Origin: Anaeromonas frigoriresistens
GTDB lineage: Bacteria > Bacillota > Clostridia > Tissierellales > SIT17
Length of the DNA: 64,000 nt
Direction of reading: 5' to 3'
NCBI RefSeq assembly: GCF_016820655.1
Contig: NZ_WSFT01000021.1
Coordinates: 62,001-126,000, forward strand
Shown here: positions 1-11,591 of the stretch, in pieces
How positions within the stretch are numbered: position 1 is the first letter of the stretch
Layout of the letters: every line of letters starts with the position of its first letter
Translations under genes and position numbers: made by a program
The notes under the pieces: generated by a model
What the model saw: only the letters and a program-made list of their open reading frames with translations
The model's database searches: none
Told to the model about the DNA's origin: nothing

Positions 1-22
1 TTCCCCCTTATTGTAATACTAA

Positions 23-2146
23 TTACTCTTCATCTTTAACTAATAAAAAATCTATTTCTTTTTTTGCTATATTTGTATTTGCTACTTTAATTTTCACTGA
101 ATCACCTATTCTATAGGTCTTCTTAGTTCTTTCTTCTACTAAGCTATAATTTAACTCATCATATATATAATATCCATCAGTTAAAGAGCTTACATGAACT
201 AGACCTTCTATTGTATTGTCTAGCTCTACAAATATACCAAATGAAGTTACTCCTGAAATTACTCCTTCATAAACTTCACCAAGTCTTTCACTCATATACT
301 CTACCATCTTAAGTTCATTAGTTTCTCTCTCTGCTTGATCTGCTATTCTTTCAGTTGCTGATGTCTGTTCTGCTATTTTAGGTAATCTCTTTTCTAGTTT
401 AGATTTCTTTTTATTATCGATTTCATTGTTAATAAACCACTTTATTATTCTATGAATCATCAAATCAGGATATCTCCTGATTGGAGAAGTAAAATGAGTA
501 TAATATTTTGCTGCTAATCCAAAATGACCCTTTCTATTTGGACTATATTCTGCTTTTTTTAATGACCTTAACATGATTGTATTAATTACTGTTTCTTCTT
601 TCGTTCCTTTTATCTTTTCCAATAATTTTTGAAGTTCCTTTGGATGTACTTCTTCATCCCCTTTAAGACTATAACCAAAGTTATAAATAAACTTCTTAAA
701 TTCACCCATTCTTTCTTCATCTGGATCTTCATGAATTCTATATAGGAATGGTGTTTCTGTAGAATGCATATATTCTGCCACAGTTTCGTTACATACGAGC
801 ATAAATTCCTCTATTAATCTATTTGAAGTTCTTCTATCATATTTTTTAATATCAATTGGTTTACCGTCTTCGTCTAAGATTATTTTTGCTTCATCAAAGT
901 CAAAATCAATACTTCCTCTTTTTTCTCGTCTTTGTCTAAGAACTTTGCTCAATTCAGCCATAATTCTAAAGTCATCCATAAGGTGGCTATATTCTTCCAT
1001 AAGTTCTTTATCTTCATTTTCTAAAATATCTGACACATCTTTATATGTCATACGAGCTTTACTCTCTATTACTGTCTCATATATCTTGTTTTCCTTTACT
1101 TCACCATTTTTATCAATTGTCATAAATACACTTAAAGTTAATCTCGGTACATGAGGATTTAAACTACACATTCCATTGGATAACTTCTTAGGTAACATAG
1201 GTATAACTCTATCAACTAAATATACACTAGTCCCTCTTCGCAAGGCCTCTTTATCCAATTCTGAGTTCTGCTTAACATAGTGTGTTACATCTGCAATATG
1301 AACGCCTAATTTATAATCTCCATTTTCTAATTTCTCTACAGATACCCCATCATCTAAGTCTTTAGCATCTGCTCCATCTATAGTAAATATAGTTTTATCC
1401 CTTAAATCTAGTCGTCTTTCTATCTCATTTTCAGGTATTTCTTCTGGTATAGCTTCTGCTTCTTCCATTACTTCTTCTGGGAATGTTTCACTTAAATTAT
1501 GCTTTCTTACTATAGATAAAATATCTGTGCCTACGTCATGAACACTTCCTAATACTTCAACAACAAAGCCTTCAGGACTTCTGCGTTTTTCAGGCCATTT
1601 AGTAATCTCTACTACAACCTTATCATCATGTTTGGCTCCGTTAACTTGAGACTTTGGAATAAAAATATCCATACTTATCTTCTCATCATCTGGAACTACA
1701 AAACCAAAATTTCTACTTTTTTCAAATGTACCTACAACTTTGGTATTACCTCTTTCGATTACTCTTATTACTTCTCCTTCTGGTTTCTTATTTTCTGCTC
1801 CTTTTCTGTTCAATCTTACTAAAACTTTATCATTATGTAGTGCACCATTCATATCATTAGGAGATATAAATACATCTTTGATTTCTTGATTATCTGGTAT
1901 TAAAAAACCAAATCCTTTTGCATTTCCTTGTAATCTACCAAATACCAAATTCATTTTTTCTGGCACACCATAATTTTCTTCACGAGTTTGTACTATATAC
2001 CCTTCCTTTTCCATCTCTTCTAAAAGCTCAAAAAAATCCTTTAATTGTCCTTTTTCAACATCAAAAATATCTGCTAATTCCTTTTTGTTCATTGGTTTAT
2101 ATGCTTTTTCCTTCATAAATTCTACTAACTTTTCCTTTGTATTCAT
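23..2146 (-). CDS. rnr: Ribonuclease R (3'-5' exoribonuclease)
   Basis: The 707-residue product has the full RNase R layout: an N-terminal winged-helix-like segment (about 1-60), two cold-shock/OB domains (about 65-200), the RNB catalytic domain and a C-terminal S1 domain (about 625-705). The RNB signature DAKDLDDG at 260-267 supplies the metal-binding aspartates. RNase R degrades structured RNA processively and works with tmRNA/SmpB in quality control. The ATG start has GGAGG six bases upstream. Past the stop, bases 1-22 contain AAGGGGG on the minus strand, which would suit the ribosome-binding site of a following gene; in clostridia this is often smpB, but it lies outside the window. Confidence 0.97.
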   Translation of the reverse strand: MNTKEKLVEFMKEKAYKPMNKKELADIFDVEKGQLKDFFELLEEMEKEGYIVQTREENYGVPEKMNLVFGRLQGNAKGFGFLIPDNQEIKDVFISPNDMNGALHNDKVLVRLNRKGAENKKPEGEVIRVIERGNTKVVGTFEKSRNFGFVVPDDEKISMDIFIPKSQVNGAKHDDKVVVEITKWPEKRRSPEGFVVEVLGSVHDVGTDILSIVRKHNLSETFPEEVMEEAEAIPEEIPENEIERRLDLRDKTIFTIDGADAKDLDDGVSVEKLENGDYKLGVHIADVTHYVKQNSELDKEALRRGTSVYLVDRVIPMLPKKLSNGMCSLNPHVPRLTLSVFMTIDKNGEVKENKIYETVIESKARMTYKDVSDILENEDKELMEEYSHLMDDFRIMAELSKVLRQRREKRGSIDFDFDEAKIILDEDGKPIDIKKYDRRTSNRLIEEFMLVCNETVAEYMHSTETPFLYRIHEDPDEERMGEFKKFIYNFGYSLKGDEEVHPKELQKLLEKIKGTKEETVINTIMLRSLKKAEYSPNRKGHFGLAAKYYTHFTSPIRRYPDLMIHRIIKWFINNEIDNKKKSKLEKRLPKIAEQTSATERIADQAERETNELKMVEYMSERLGEVYEGVISGVTSFGIFVELDNTIEGLVHVSSLTDGYYIYDELNYSLVEERTKKTYRIGDSVKIKVANTNIAKKEIDFLLVKDEE

Positions 2147-2233
2147 ATCATACCTCCAAAAGCTTAATTTATTAATATACTTACCCTTTATGACACATTT
2201 TATTTATTCATTAAACTAACACTTTATTATTAT

Positions 2234-2261
2234 AAATGAAAAGAGACACTTAAGTGCCTCT
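2234..2261 (-). terminator. Rho-independent terminator after MurF-like gene
   Basis: Two 10-base arms (42-51 and 52-61 of this hundred block, i.e. 2242-2261) pair with one G-U and are followed on the minus strand by a T-rich tract. It sits between the MurF-like gene and rnr, suggesting separate transcription of rnr. Confidence 0.7.
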
Positions 2262-2268
2262 AATATCT

Positions 2269-3909
2269 TTAGATGCTAGGAAACTCATTTTCCCAGAGTA
2301 CTACATCTCCAGACTTCATTAATTTAGATAATTTCTTTTTAGCTTCTTCCATAGAATTAACAACTATTATATGTTCCTTAGAAAATGCTTCCTCTAGTAA
2401 TCCTTCATATAGATCTTTTGTTTGCTTCCTACCTACTAATATAACATAATCAAATATCTTAGCTATACTGTTACCTAAAATTATATCATCTTGTTTTCTA
2501 TTTCTATCTATTTCAAAAAGACCAGGAGTAACAATAATTTTTCTTCCATCAAACCCATTAACTATTTCTATTGATTTATTAGTTTCTTTAGCTCCAGTAA
2601 TAAATCTATCATCAATCTCTATTATGTCACTTTCTATATTACATAATTCTAATCTTTTAGGAAAAGGCTGTATACTTTCTATTGACTTAGATATTTCATC
2701 TAAAGATAATCCTAATACTTTTGCTGTAGCAGTTGCTGCTAATATATTTAAAATATTATCTCTTCCCAATAGCTTCGTTCTACATTCAATACTTTCTCCT
2801 TCTTTATCCTGTAATATAAAGCTCGTTCCATAACTATAGACTTTGATATCAGTAGCATAGAAATCTAATTCCTCAGGGTTTTCTATTCCATATAAAATTT
2901 TTTCTTTATAGGTTTTATCTGCTAACTTTTTAATATATTTATTATCATAGTTAAAAATAGCAATCCCATCAGTAGGTAATTCTTCTATAAGTTCATATTT
3001 AACTTTCATTATATTTTCCATGTTATTCATTGCTTCTAAATTTGGTTGTTCGATCCCTGTTAATATTCCTATCTGTGGTTTAGTAAGCTTAGCAATTTCT
3101 TCAATATCTCCTATATTTTTAGCAGCCATATCAATTATAAAAACCTTATGACTTCTATTTAATTTATCATTGATGATTCTAATAATATCTTTTATTGAAT
3201 TATTATATTCTTCTGATTTCAATATACTAAACTTATTTTCCAAGATTTTAGAAGTTATCATCTTTGTTGTGGTTTTACCAAAGCTTCCTGTTATCCCTAT
3301 TGTTTTTAATTCCTCAATATTAGATAGCTTATCATAGGCTAACTCATAATCCTTTTTATATAAACTTGTTTCTACAGGCTTCACTAAAAAATTAGCTAGC
3401 AGGATATTATAAGGTACCTCTAAATATATAATTGTCATTCCTAATAATATAATTGGATAATAGAATATATTTTCTCCAAAAACAAGCATATATAATAAAA
3501 CTATTATCAATATTTCTATTGTACTTACAATTAAAGAAAATATTATTAACCTCTTTAATCTCTTTGAAAATAATAATATATTTTGACCTATTTTTCTTTG
3601 GTATTTTATAGAGACTAACATTAATATTACCCAAATAACTATAATTATATAAGATGCTATGATCTCTTTTATATAAATAGATGATATTATAAATATACAT
3701 GTTATTATAATATAAATAATTAAGGGAATAACCATTTCTTTTGGATAAGATACTAATCTATTATTTTTAAGCCATTGTAAATAGTCTTTACTTTCATATC
3801 TCTCCACTCTAAATACATTTAGGAAAAACTTATTTCTCCTAAATAATGAGTAAATAACTATTAGAATGGTACTGATCACAAACAAACTAGTATAATTACT
3901 AATATTCAT
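2269..3909 (-). CDS. Membrane-anchored Mur ligase family protein (MurF-like)
   Basis: The 546-residue protein has about five N-terminal hydrophobic segments (roughly 5-22, 60-100, 120-145, 150-175), then a Mur ligase ATPase with P-loop GITGSFGKTTTK near residues 205-216 and a C-terminal glutamate-ligase domain ending in SGDVVLWENEF. Mur ligases join amino acids to UDP-muramyl precursors using ATP. The order of domains resembles MurF, but the membrane-embedded N-terminus replaces the usual UDP-substrate domain, so the true substrate is unknown. It lacks the zinc-finger cysteines of MurT. The ATG is preceded by AAGGAG eight bases upstream. It stands alone between hppA and rnr. Confidence 0.8.
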   Translation of the reverse strand: MNISNYTSLFVISTILIVIYSLFRRNKFFLNVFRVERYESKDYLQWLKNNRLVSYPKEMVIPLIIYIIITCIFIISSIYIKEIIASYIIIVIWVILMLVSIKYQRKIGQNILLFSKRLKRLIIFSLIVSTIEILIIVLLYMLVFGENIFYYPIILLGMTIIYLEVPYNILLANFLVKPVETSLYKKDYELAYDKLSNIEELKTIGITGSFGKTTTKMITSKILENKFSILKSEEYNNSIKDIIRIINDKLNRSHKVFIIDMAAKNIGDIEEIAKLTKPQIGILTGIEQPNLEAMNNMENIMKVKYELIEELPTDGIAIFNYDNKYIKKLADKTYKEKILYGIENPEELDFYATDIKVYSYGTSFILQDKEGESIECRTKLLGRDNILNILAATATAKVLGLSLDEISKSIESIQPFPKRLELCNIESDIIEIDDRFITGAKETNKSIEIVNGFDGRKIIVTPGLFEIDRNRKQDDIILGNSIAKIFDYVILVGRKQTKDLYEGLLEEAFSKEHIIVVNSMEEAKKKLSKLMKSGDVVLWENEFPSI

Positions 3910-4073
3910 AATATACTCTCCTTATATTAAACGACTCAAAGGATATAGGTTTTAATTAATATTCATATTATTAGATAAAATACCCTGTCCACATTTTAAT
4001 TGTTTATCCTCTTATAATAATATATTTAATTTATTATTAATTAATTCATAAAACATAAATTCTATATTAATAA

Positions 4074-4110
4074 ATAATAAGGGCGGACTAAAATTGTCCG
4101 CCCTTATTAT
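4074..4110 (-). terminator. Terminator after hppA
   Basis: Perfect 15-base arms containing GGGCGGAC/GTCCGCCC with a 7-base loop lie directly after the hppA stop codon; AT-rich sequence follows on the minus strand. Confidence 0.85.
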
Positions 4111-4120
4111 ATTAAAATAT

Positions 4121-6130
4121 TTATATGAATAACGGAGCAAATACTAATGCAACGATAGTCATAAGTTTTATAAGAATATTTATTGAAGGTCCAGAAGTGT
4201 CCTTAAATGGATCTCCTACTGTATCTCCAACAACTGCTGCTTTATGAGCTTCACTACCTTTTCCGCCGTGATTTCCTTCTTCTATAAATTTCTTAGCATT
4301 ATCCCATGCTCCGCCGGAATTAGCCATAAATATAGCCATAAGAACTCCAGTAACTAAAGCACCCGCTAATAGTCCTCCTAATGCTTCTACACCAAGAATT
4401 AAACCAGTAGCAATTGGTGCTAAAACTGCTAAAACACCAGGAATAATCATTTCTTTAAGTGCTGCTGCTGTACTTATATCAACACATTTTCTATACTCTG
4501 GCTTAGCTTTACCTTCCATAAGACCAGGTATTGTCTTAAACTGTCTTCTAACTTCTTCTATCATACTGAATGCTGCTTTACCAACAGCCTTCATTGTAAT
4601 AGCTGAGAATAGGAATGGTAACATACCACCTATAAGAAGTCCTACTATTACTGTAGGTTCAGTAAGATCTATAGAATCTAAATTAACTGCTTTTGTATAA
4701 GATGCAAATAGTGCTAATGATGTTAATGCAGCAGAACCAATAGCAAATCCTTTACCAATCGCTGCTGTTGTATTTCCTACAGCATCTAATTTATCAGTTA
4801 TTTCTCTAACTCCACTAGGTAGTTCACACATTTCTGCTATACCACCAGCATTATCAGCGATAGGACCATAAGCATCTACCGCTACCGTCATACCAGCAGT
4901 AGATAACATACCTACAGCAGCCAGGGCTATACCATATAAACCTGCTACGTTATAAGCTAATAATATACCACTAGCTATAACTAAAATTGGGAATGCTGTA
5001 GATTGCATACCAACAGATAGTCCACTTATTATGTTCGTGGAAGCTCCAGTTTCTGACTCATCTGCTATTCTCTTTACAGGACCATACTCTGTAGATGTAT
5101 AATATTCTGTAATTTTAGCTACTATAATTCCTACTAATAATCCTATAACTATAGCATAGAAAGGTTCTAAAGAATCTAATAACATCCTACTTAAGAAGAA
5201 TGCTACTATTACTGTTAAAATACCACTTACTAATGTACCTGTATCTAAAGACTTTTGTGGATCTGAATTTTCACTTGATCTTACAAAAAATGTTCCTATT
5301 ATAGATGCAATTATTCCAGTAGCCGCTAAAATTAATGGGAATATTGCAGCATTCATTGCCATATCAAAATTTTCAGCATATGCTACAAGACCTAATGTGA
5401 TTGCTGATATTATTGAACCTACATAAGACTCAAATAAGTCTGCTCCCATACCAGCTACGTCTCCAACATTATCTCCTACGTTATCTGCTATAACTGCAGG
5501 GTTTCTTGGATCATCTTCAGGTATTCCTGCTTCAACTTTACCAACAAGGTCTGCACCTACGTCAGCAGCTTTAGTATAAATACCTCCACCAACACGTCCA
5601 AATAAAGCTATTGATGATGCTCCAAGACCAAAACCAGTTATATAACTAGCAGCTTGCTGAGCTTGTTCTAAAGTCTGTGCATCTCTTGAAAATAAGTAAT
5701 ATAATGTACCTATACCTAATAAACCTAAACCTACAACAGACATTCCCATAACTGCTCCACCAGAGAATGCTACTGATAAGGCTTTATTCATTCCTGATTC
5801 CTTTGCTGCATTTGCTGTTCTTACATTTGCTTTAGTAGCAACTCTCATACCAAAGAATCCTGCTAATGCAGAAAATACTGCTCCTACTATAAAGGAACCC
5901 GCTGTTTCCCAGTTTATACCTATTCCTAAAATTATGAAAAGAATTATTACAAATATTGCTAATGACTTATATTCTCTTGAAAGAAATGCCATCGCACCTT
6001 CTTGTATATAAGATGAGATTTCTTTCATTTTGTCGTTGCCCACTTCTACTCTATTTATTGTATTTGATTTATATAGAGCAAACACTAAGGCCAATATACC
6101 AACTATTGGTGCTAAGTATATTAGATTCAA
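4121..6130 (-). CDS. hppA: Membrane-bound ion-pumping pyrophosphatase, K+-dependent type
   Basis: The 669-residue polytopic protein couples pyrophosphate hydrolysis to Na+ and/or H+ export across the membrane. The pyrophosphate site is seen as [11 protein letters not shown] (190-200) and the aspartate-rich [12 protein letters not shown] (216-227). GNTTAA at 452-457 has alanine where K+-independent enzymes have lysine, so a K+-stimulated enzyme is expected; many such enzymes in anaerobes pump Na+, but the ion cannot be fixed from this sequence. The start is TTG, chosen because AAAGGAGG lies eight bases upstream and the protein begins as usual. secG is 33 bases upstream. Confidence 0.96.
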   Translation of the reverse strand: MNLIYLAPIVGILALVFALYKSNTINRVEVGNDKMKEISSYIQEGAMAFLSREYKSLAIFVIILFIILGIGINWETAGSFIVGAVFSALAGFFGMRVATKANVRTANAAKESGMNKALSVAFSGGAVMGMSVVGLGLLGIGTLYYLFSRDAQTLEQAQQAASYITGFGLGASSIALFGRVGGGIYTKAADVGADLVGKVEAGIPEDDPRNPAVIADNVGDNVGDVAGMGADLFESYVGSIISAITLGLVAYAENFDMAMNAAIFPLILAATGIIASIIGTFFVRSSENSDPQKSLDTGTLVSGILTVIVAFFLSRMLLDSLEPFYAIVIGLLVGIIVAKITEYYTSTEYGPVKRIADESETGASTNIISGLSVGMQSTAFPILVIASGILLAYNVAGLYGIALAAVGMLSTAGMTVAVDAYGPIADNAGGIAEMCELPSGVREITDKLDAVGNTTAAIGKGFAIGSAALTSLALFASYTKAVNLDSIDLTEPTVIVGLLIGGMLPFLFSAITMKAVGKAAFSMIEEVRRQFKTIPGLMEGKAKPEYRKCVDISTAAALKEMIIPGVLAVLAPIATGLILGVEALGGLLAGALVTGVLMAIFMANSGGAWDNAKKFIEEGNHGGKGSEAHKAAVVGDTVGDPFKDTSGPSINILIKLMTIVALVFAPLFI

Positions 6131-6163
6131 TTTAATATCCTCCTTTGTATTCAGTTTTATTAT

Positions 6164-6403
6164 CTATTGTACTGCCACTAAAATTAATGCTGATAATATA
6201 AATGTTACAGCTGATATAGTTGTTACCTTGCTTAACATAGCTTCATAACTTCTGCCTTGTTTTTTCCCCCAAATGCTCTCTGCACCACCGGCAATACTGC
6301 CTGATAATCCTGCGCTCTTTCCTGATTGCAATAAAATACTAGCTATTAATACTAAACTTGATATTATTAATAATACTGTAAATATGATTGCTACTGGATT
6401 CAT
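6164..6403 (-). CDS. secG: Preprotein translocase subunit SecG
   Basis: This 79-residue protein has two hydrophobic helices (about 3-24 and 58-78) separated by a glycine-rich cytosolic loop with the family pattern LLQSGKSAGLSGSIAGGAE. SecG assists SecYE during protein export. The ATG follows TAGGAGGTGGGAG. In clostridia secG typically follows eno, as here, but a terminator after eno and an own promoter at 6437-6465 suggest independent expression, possibly together with hppA. Confidence 0.95.
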   Translation of the reverse strand: MNPVAIIFTVLLIISSLVLIASILLQSGKSAGLSGSIAGGAESIWGKKQGRSYEAMLSKVTTISAVTFILSALILVAVQ

Positions 6404-6436
6404 ACTCCCACCTCCTATTATACGATTAACAAACCT

Positions 6437-6465
6437 ATTTTAACATAGGAGCAGCATAAAATCAA
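6437..6465 (-). promoter_or_regulatory. Sigma-A-type promoter for secG(-hppA)
   Basis: Minus-strand TTGATT (6460-6465), a 17-base spacer and TAAAAT (6437-6442) lie between the eno terminator and the secG start. Confidence 0.65.
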
Positions 6466-6487
6466 TGAAATATTAAGTAAGTAAATG

Positions 6488-6521
6488 TAAATAATAAGGG
6501 CATCAATGCCCTTATTATTTA
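6488..6521 (-). terminator. Terminator of the glycolytic operon (after eno)
   Basis: Perfect 16-base arms with AAGGGCAT/ATGCCCTT at the core and a 2-base centre lie 60 bases after the eno stop. Confidence 0.8.
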
Positions 6522-6580
6522 TTCCCTCTTATTTATTTAGTATTTTATCCTGCAATTTATTTTTTTAAACTTAGAAAAGT

Positions 6581-7891
<1,311 letters not shown>

Positions 7892-7958
7892 TTAATTATC
7901 TAATAACTTGCATCTCAAATACCCTATCTTCTATAGTTTAGAGTAGTTAATTGCATAT

Positions 7959-7972
7959 ATCTTAGCTAAGAT
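7959..7972. repeat. 14-base palindrome between gpmI and eno
   Basis: ATCTTAGCTAAGAT is a perfect palindrome in the 136-base gap. It overlaps a poor promoter-like pair on the minus strand. It could be an RNA hairpin or an operator; nothing else decides. Confidence 0.35.
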
Positions 7973-8006
7973 CATTTCTAACAAACAAGTATGTGATTAC
8001 TTTTGT

Positions 8007-9539
8007 TTATTTTAATATAATAGACTTACCTGTCATTTCCTGGGGAATATCTTCCCCTATCATGTCTAATATTGTAGGGGAGATATCAGCTAATATCCCC
8101 TCTCTTAGCTTAACGTTTCCTGCACCAACAGTTATACATGGTACTTTATTAGTTGTATGGGCAGTAAGTTTAGCTCCAGTATCAGTATCTCTCATCTCTT
8201 CTGAATTACCATGGTCTGCTGTAATAAGAATACGACCATCCTGTCTTATAATCTCATCTACAACTTCACCTAGGCATTCATCAACAGCTTCTAATGCTTT
8301 TACTGTAGCTTCAATATCCCCTGTATGACCAACCATATCTGGGTTAGCAAAGTTAAGAACTAAAAGATTGTAATCTTCTTTTTTTAACCTTCCTATAACC
8401 TCATCTTTAACTTCATATATACTCATTTCAGGTTGAAGATCATAGGTTGCCACCTTAGGAGATGGTATCAATACTCTATCTTCTCCGGGGTTAGGTGTTT
8501 CAACTCCACCATTGAAGAAAAATGTTACATGAGCATACTTTTCTGTTTCAGCTATCCTTAATTGTCTCATTCCTTTACTACTTATATACTCACCTAAGGT
8601 ATTCTTATAGGATTGAGGTTTAAATGTAACTTTTACATTATTTATTGTTTTATCATATTGAGTCATAGTTACATACTCAGTATCAACTTTTTTACTTCTA
8701 TTAAAACCTTCAAAACTTTCATCTACTATTGCTCTAGTGATTTGTCTTGCCCTATCTGGACGGAAATTATAAAAAATAATAGAATCATTTTCATCTATGG
8801 TAGCAATAGGATTGCCATTTTTTTTAATAACTGTAGGTACTATAAACTCATCTGTTACATTATCATTATATGAGTTTTCTATTGCTTCTTTTCCAGAGCT
8901 AGCTTCTAACCCTTCTCCTAATAACATAGCGTTATAAGCTTTCTCTGTTCTTTCCCATCTCTTATCTCTGTCCATTGCATAGTATCTACCTGAAATAGTG
9001 GCTATCTTTCCTACTCCTATTTCTGCTATTTTTTCTTCTAATTCTTCTATATCATTTATTGCACTCTTAGGTGGTACGTCTCTTCCATCTAAGAAACAGT
9101 GAATATACACTTCATTAAAATCTTTTTTCTTTGCTAGCTCAAGTAACGCATATACATGAGAACTATGACTATGAACTCCTCCATGAGAAAATAGCCCTAA
9201 TAAATGCAATTTTTTATTATTCGCTTTAGCTTTATCTATAGCTTGATTGAACTCTTCTTTTTCATAAAAAGATCCGTCTCTTATTGATTTATTAATTCTC
9301 GTAAATTCTTGATATATAATTCTTCCTGCACCAATATTTAGATGTCCAACTTCAGAGTTACCCATTTGCCCTGATGGTAAACCTACTTCTTCGCCACTGG
9401 CTGTCAAAGTAGTATTAGGGTACTTCTCCATGAGTAAATCGAAGTTTGGAGTATTAGCTATTTTAGTAGCATTTCCTTTATAGTCTTCTCCTAAACCCCA
9501 TCCATCTAACACAATGATTGCAGCTAATTTGTTTGACAT
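8007..9539 (-). CDS. gpmI: 2,3-bisphosphoglycerate-independent phosphoglycerate mutase
   Basis: The 510-residue Mn2+-dependent alkaline-phosphatase-superfamily enzyme interconverts 3- and 2-phosphoglycerate. Visible signatures are LDGWG near the N-terminus, the serine motif SGQMGNSEVGHLNIGAGR (catalytic Ser in GNSEVGH), and the C-terminal metal ligands NFANPDMVGHTG and ITADHGNSE. The ATG start (MSNKLAA) lies six bases after AGGAGG; a TTG two codons upstream is within the same leader and less likely. tpiA ends 14 bases upstream, so the two are co-transcribed. Confidence 0.98.
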   Translation of the reverse strand: MSNKLAAIIVLDGWGLGEDYKGNATKIANTPNFDLLMEKYPNTTLTASGEEVGLPSGQMGNSEVGHLNIGAGRIIYQEFTRINKSIRDGSFYEKEEFNQAIDKAKANNKKLHLLGLFSHGGVHSHSSHVYALLELAKKKDFNEVYIHCFLDGRDVPPKSAINDIEELEEKIAEIGVGKIATISGRYYAMDRDKRWERTEKAYNAMLLGEGLEASSGKEAIENSYNDNVTDEFIVPTVIKKNGNPIATIDENDSIIFYNFRPDRARQITRAIVDESFEGFNRSKKVDTEYVTMTQYDKTINNVKVTFKPQSYKNTLGEYISSKGMRQLRIAETEKYAHVTFFFNGGVETPNPGEDRVLIPSPKVATYDLQPEMSIYEVKDEVIGRLKKEDYNLLVLNFANPDMVGHTGDIEATVKALEAVDECLGEVVDEIIRQDGRILITADHGNSEEMRDTDTGAKLTAHTTNKVPCITVGAGNVKLREGILADISPTILDMIGEDIPQEMTGKSIILK

Positions 9540-9553
9540 AATCAACCTCCTCT

Positions 9554-10300
9554 TTAGAATCTTACTAGATCAGTAAAATCATCCTTTTTAAGGCTTGCTC
9601 CTCCAACCAAGGCTCCATCAATATCTGGTTGATTCATAATTTCTGTTACATTTGCTGGCTTAACGCTGCCACCATATTGTATTCTGATCTCTTCAGAAAT
9701 TTCTTCATTATATATATCTTCTATAATATTTCTTATAAAAGATATCATTTCATTTGCATCTTCACTGGAAGCAGTTTTTCCAGTTCCTATAGCCCATATT
9801 GGTTCATAAGCTAATACTATATCTTTCATTTGATTCTCTTCTACTCCCTTTAAAGCTTTTATTACTTGGGTCTTCACTTTATCTTGGGCTTTATTTTCTT
9901 CTCTTTCCTCTAAAGTCTCACCAACACAAATTATAGGATTGATACCATGATTTAAAGAAGTTTTTACTTTCTTATTTACAGTTTCATCTGTTTCATTAAA
10001 ATACTGTCTTCTTTCAGAGTGACCTATAATAGCATAATCTATGCCAATTTCCTTAAGCATTAATGGAGATACTTCTCCAGTATAGGCCCCGCTCTCTTCC
10101 CAGTGAATGTTTTGAGATCCTAGTTTTACATTAGTTCCTTCTAATTCTTTTTTAACTCTATCTAAGGATATAAAAGGCACACATACTACAACCTCTACAT
10201 CTGTGTTATCTCCCAAATGTTTGATTTCCTTAATAAAATCAACACTTTGTGATAATGTTTTATTCATTTTCCAATTTCCTGCAATAATTGGTCTTCTCAT
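9554..10300 (-). CDS. tpiA: Triosephosphate isomerase
   Basis: The 248-residue TIM-barrel enzyme interconverts dihydroxyacetone phosphate and glyceraldehyde 3-phosphate. It has the N-terminal AGNWKMNKT (substrate Asn/Lys), the catalytic His in IIGHSERR, the catalytic Glu in LAYEPIWAIGTGKTA and the phosphate loops IQYGGSVK and GALVGGASL. The ATG follows AAGGAGGTCATAAT. It sits 12 bases after pgk. Confidence 0.98.
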   Translation of the reverse strand: MRRPIIAGNWKMNKTLSQSVDFIKEIKHLGDNTDVEVVVCVPFISLDRVKKELEGTNVKLGSQNIHWEESGAYTGEVSPLMLKEIGIDYAIIGHSERRQYFNETDETVNKKVKTSLNHGINPIICVGETLEEREENKAQDKVKTQVIKALKGVEENQMKDIVLAYEPIWAIGTGKTASSEDANEMISFIRNIIEDIYNEEISEEIRIQYGGSVKPANVTEIMNQPDIDGALVGGASLKKDDFTDLVRF

Positions 10301-10312
10301 ATTATGACCTCC

Positions 10313-11506
10313 TTATTTATCTTCTATAGCTGATATACCTGGGAGTTCCTTACCTTCAAAAAACTCTAAAGAAGCTCCTCCCCCAGTAGATATATGCGTC
10401 ATCTTATCATTTAATCCAGTTTGTTCTACTGCTGCAGCACTATCTCCGCCACCAATTATAGTAATAGCACTTGAGTCAGCTAATGCCATAGCTATTGCAT
10501 TTGTACCTTTAGCAAAATTTGACATTTCAAATACTCCCATAGGTCCATTCCAGATTACTGTTTTTGCATCTGATATTTCTTTAGAAAATAATTCTATAGT
10601 TTTCTCTCCAATATCTAATCCCATCATATCTTCTGGAATTTTATCTTCATCTACAGTCTTATATTCTGTATCATTTTTAAACTCTTTTGCTACAATAGTG
10701 TCTATAGGTAATAATAACCTAACACCTTTTTCTTCAGCTTTCTTCATTAGATCTTTTGCTAATACTACTTTATCTTCTTCTAGTAAAGAAGTTCCTATAT
10801 TATAGTCTTTTGCTTTATAGAATGTATATGCCATACCTCCACCTATAATTAAACTATCAACTTTTTCTATAAGATTTTCTATTACTCCAATTTTATCTGA
10901 TACCTTTGCCCCACCTAGTATTGCTACGAATGGTTTTTCAGGGTTAGACATAGCTTTACCCATTATATCCATTTCTTTTTTTACTAAAAATCCCATAGCT
11001 GAAGGTAAGAACTCAGTAACTCCTACATTAGATGCATGGGCCCTATGAGCAGTTCCAAATGCATCATTTACAAACAAATCTGCTAGAGAAGCTAATTCCT
11101 TAGCAAATTCTTTATCATTTTTCTTTTCTTCTTTTCTAAACCTAGTATTTTGAAGTAGTACTATATCACCTTCAGACATTTCTGAAACTGCTTTTTTAGC
11201 ACTCTCACCAACAACATCATCATCTTCTGCAAATATAACTTCTTTACCTAATAGATTTGCTAGTCTTTTAGCTACAGGCTCTAAGCTAAATTCTTTTTTA
11301 GGTTCTCCTTTTGGTCTTCCTAGATGAGACATCAAAATTACTTTTCCACCATTTTCTAATATGTACTCTATTGTAGGTAATGCGCTTCTTATCCTTCTGT
11401 CATCAGTAATATTTTGATCTTTATCCATTGGAACATTAAAATCACATCTAACTAATACCTTTTTCTCTTTTATATTTATATCTTTTATAGACTTTTTATT
11501 TAGCAT
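10313..11506 (-). CDS. pgk: Phosphoglycerate kinase
   Basis: The 397-residue two-domain kinase makes ATP from 1,3-bisphosphoglycerate. It has [12 protein letters not shown], the basic patch residues in [27 protein letters not shown] and the nucleotide-binding end [12 protein letters not shown] with [10 protein letters not shown]. The start ATG follows AAAGGAG. It is separated from gap by 85 bases holding a strong hairpin (11550-11580). Confidence 0.98.
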   Translation of the reverse strand: MLNKKSIKDINIKEKKVLVRCDFNVPMDKDQNITDDRRIRSALPTIEYILENGGKVILMSHLGRPKGEPKKEFSLEPVAKRLANLLGKEVIFAEDDDVVGESAKKAVSEMSEGDIVLLQNTRFRKEEKKNDKEFAKELASLADLFVNDAFGTAHRAHASNVGVTEFLPSAMGFLVKKEMDIMGKAMSNPEKPFVAILGGAKVSDKIGVIENLIEKVDSLIIGGGMAYTFYKAKDYNIGTSLLEEDKVVLAKDLMKKAEEKGVRLLLPIDTIVAKEFKNDTEYKTVDEDKIPEDMMGLDIGEKTIELFSKEISDAKTVIWNGPMGVFEMSNFAKGTNAIAMALADSSAITIIGGGDSAAAVEQTGLNDKMTHISTGGGASLEFFEGKELPGISAIEDK

Positions 11507-11549
11507 CTACTTCACTCCTTTAGGATAGTAATAATAGTCTTATTAGTGA

Positions 11550-11580
11550 AACCGGTTATATAGTAACTATATAACCGGTT
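11550..11580 (-). repeat. Intercistronic stem-loop between gap and pgk
   Basis: Perfect 14-base arms (11550-11563 and 11567-11580), each starting or ending with AACCGGTT, enclose a 3-base loop. On the minus strand no T-run follows, so it fits an mRNA-stabilising or processing element better than a full terminator. Confidence 0.7.
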
Positions 11581-11591
11581 GATATTTTTTA

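Noticed and set aside
2269-3909. MurT-type amidotransferase partner ligase
   Set aside because: No zinc-ribbon cysteines and no adjacent GatD; only the MurF-like family can be supported.
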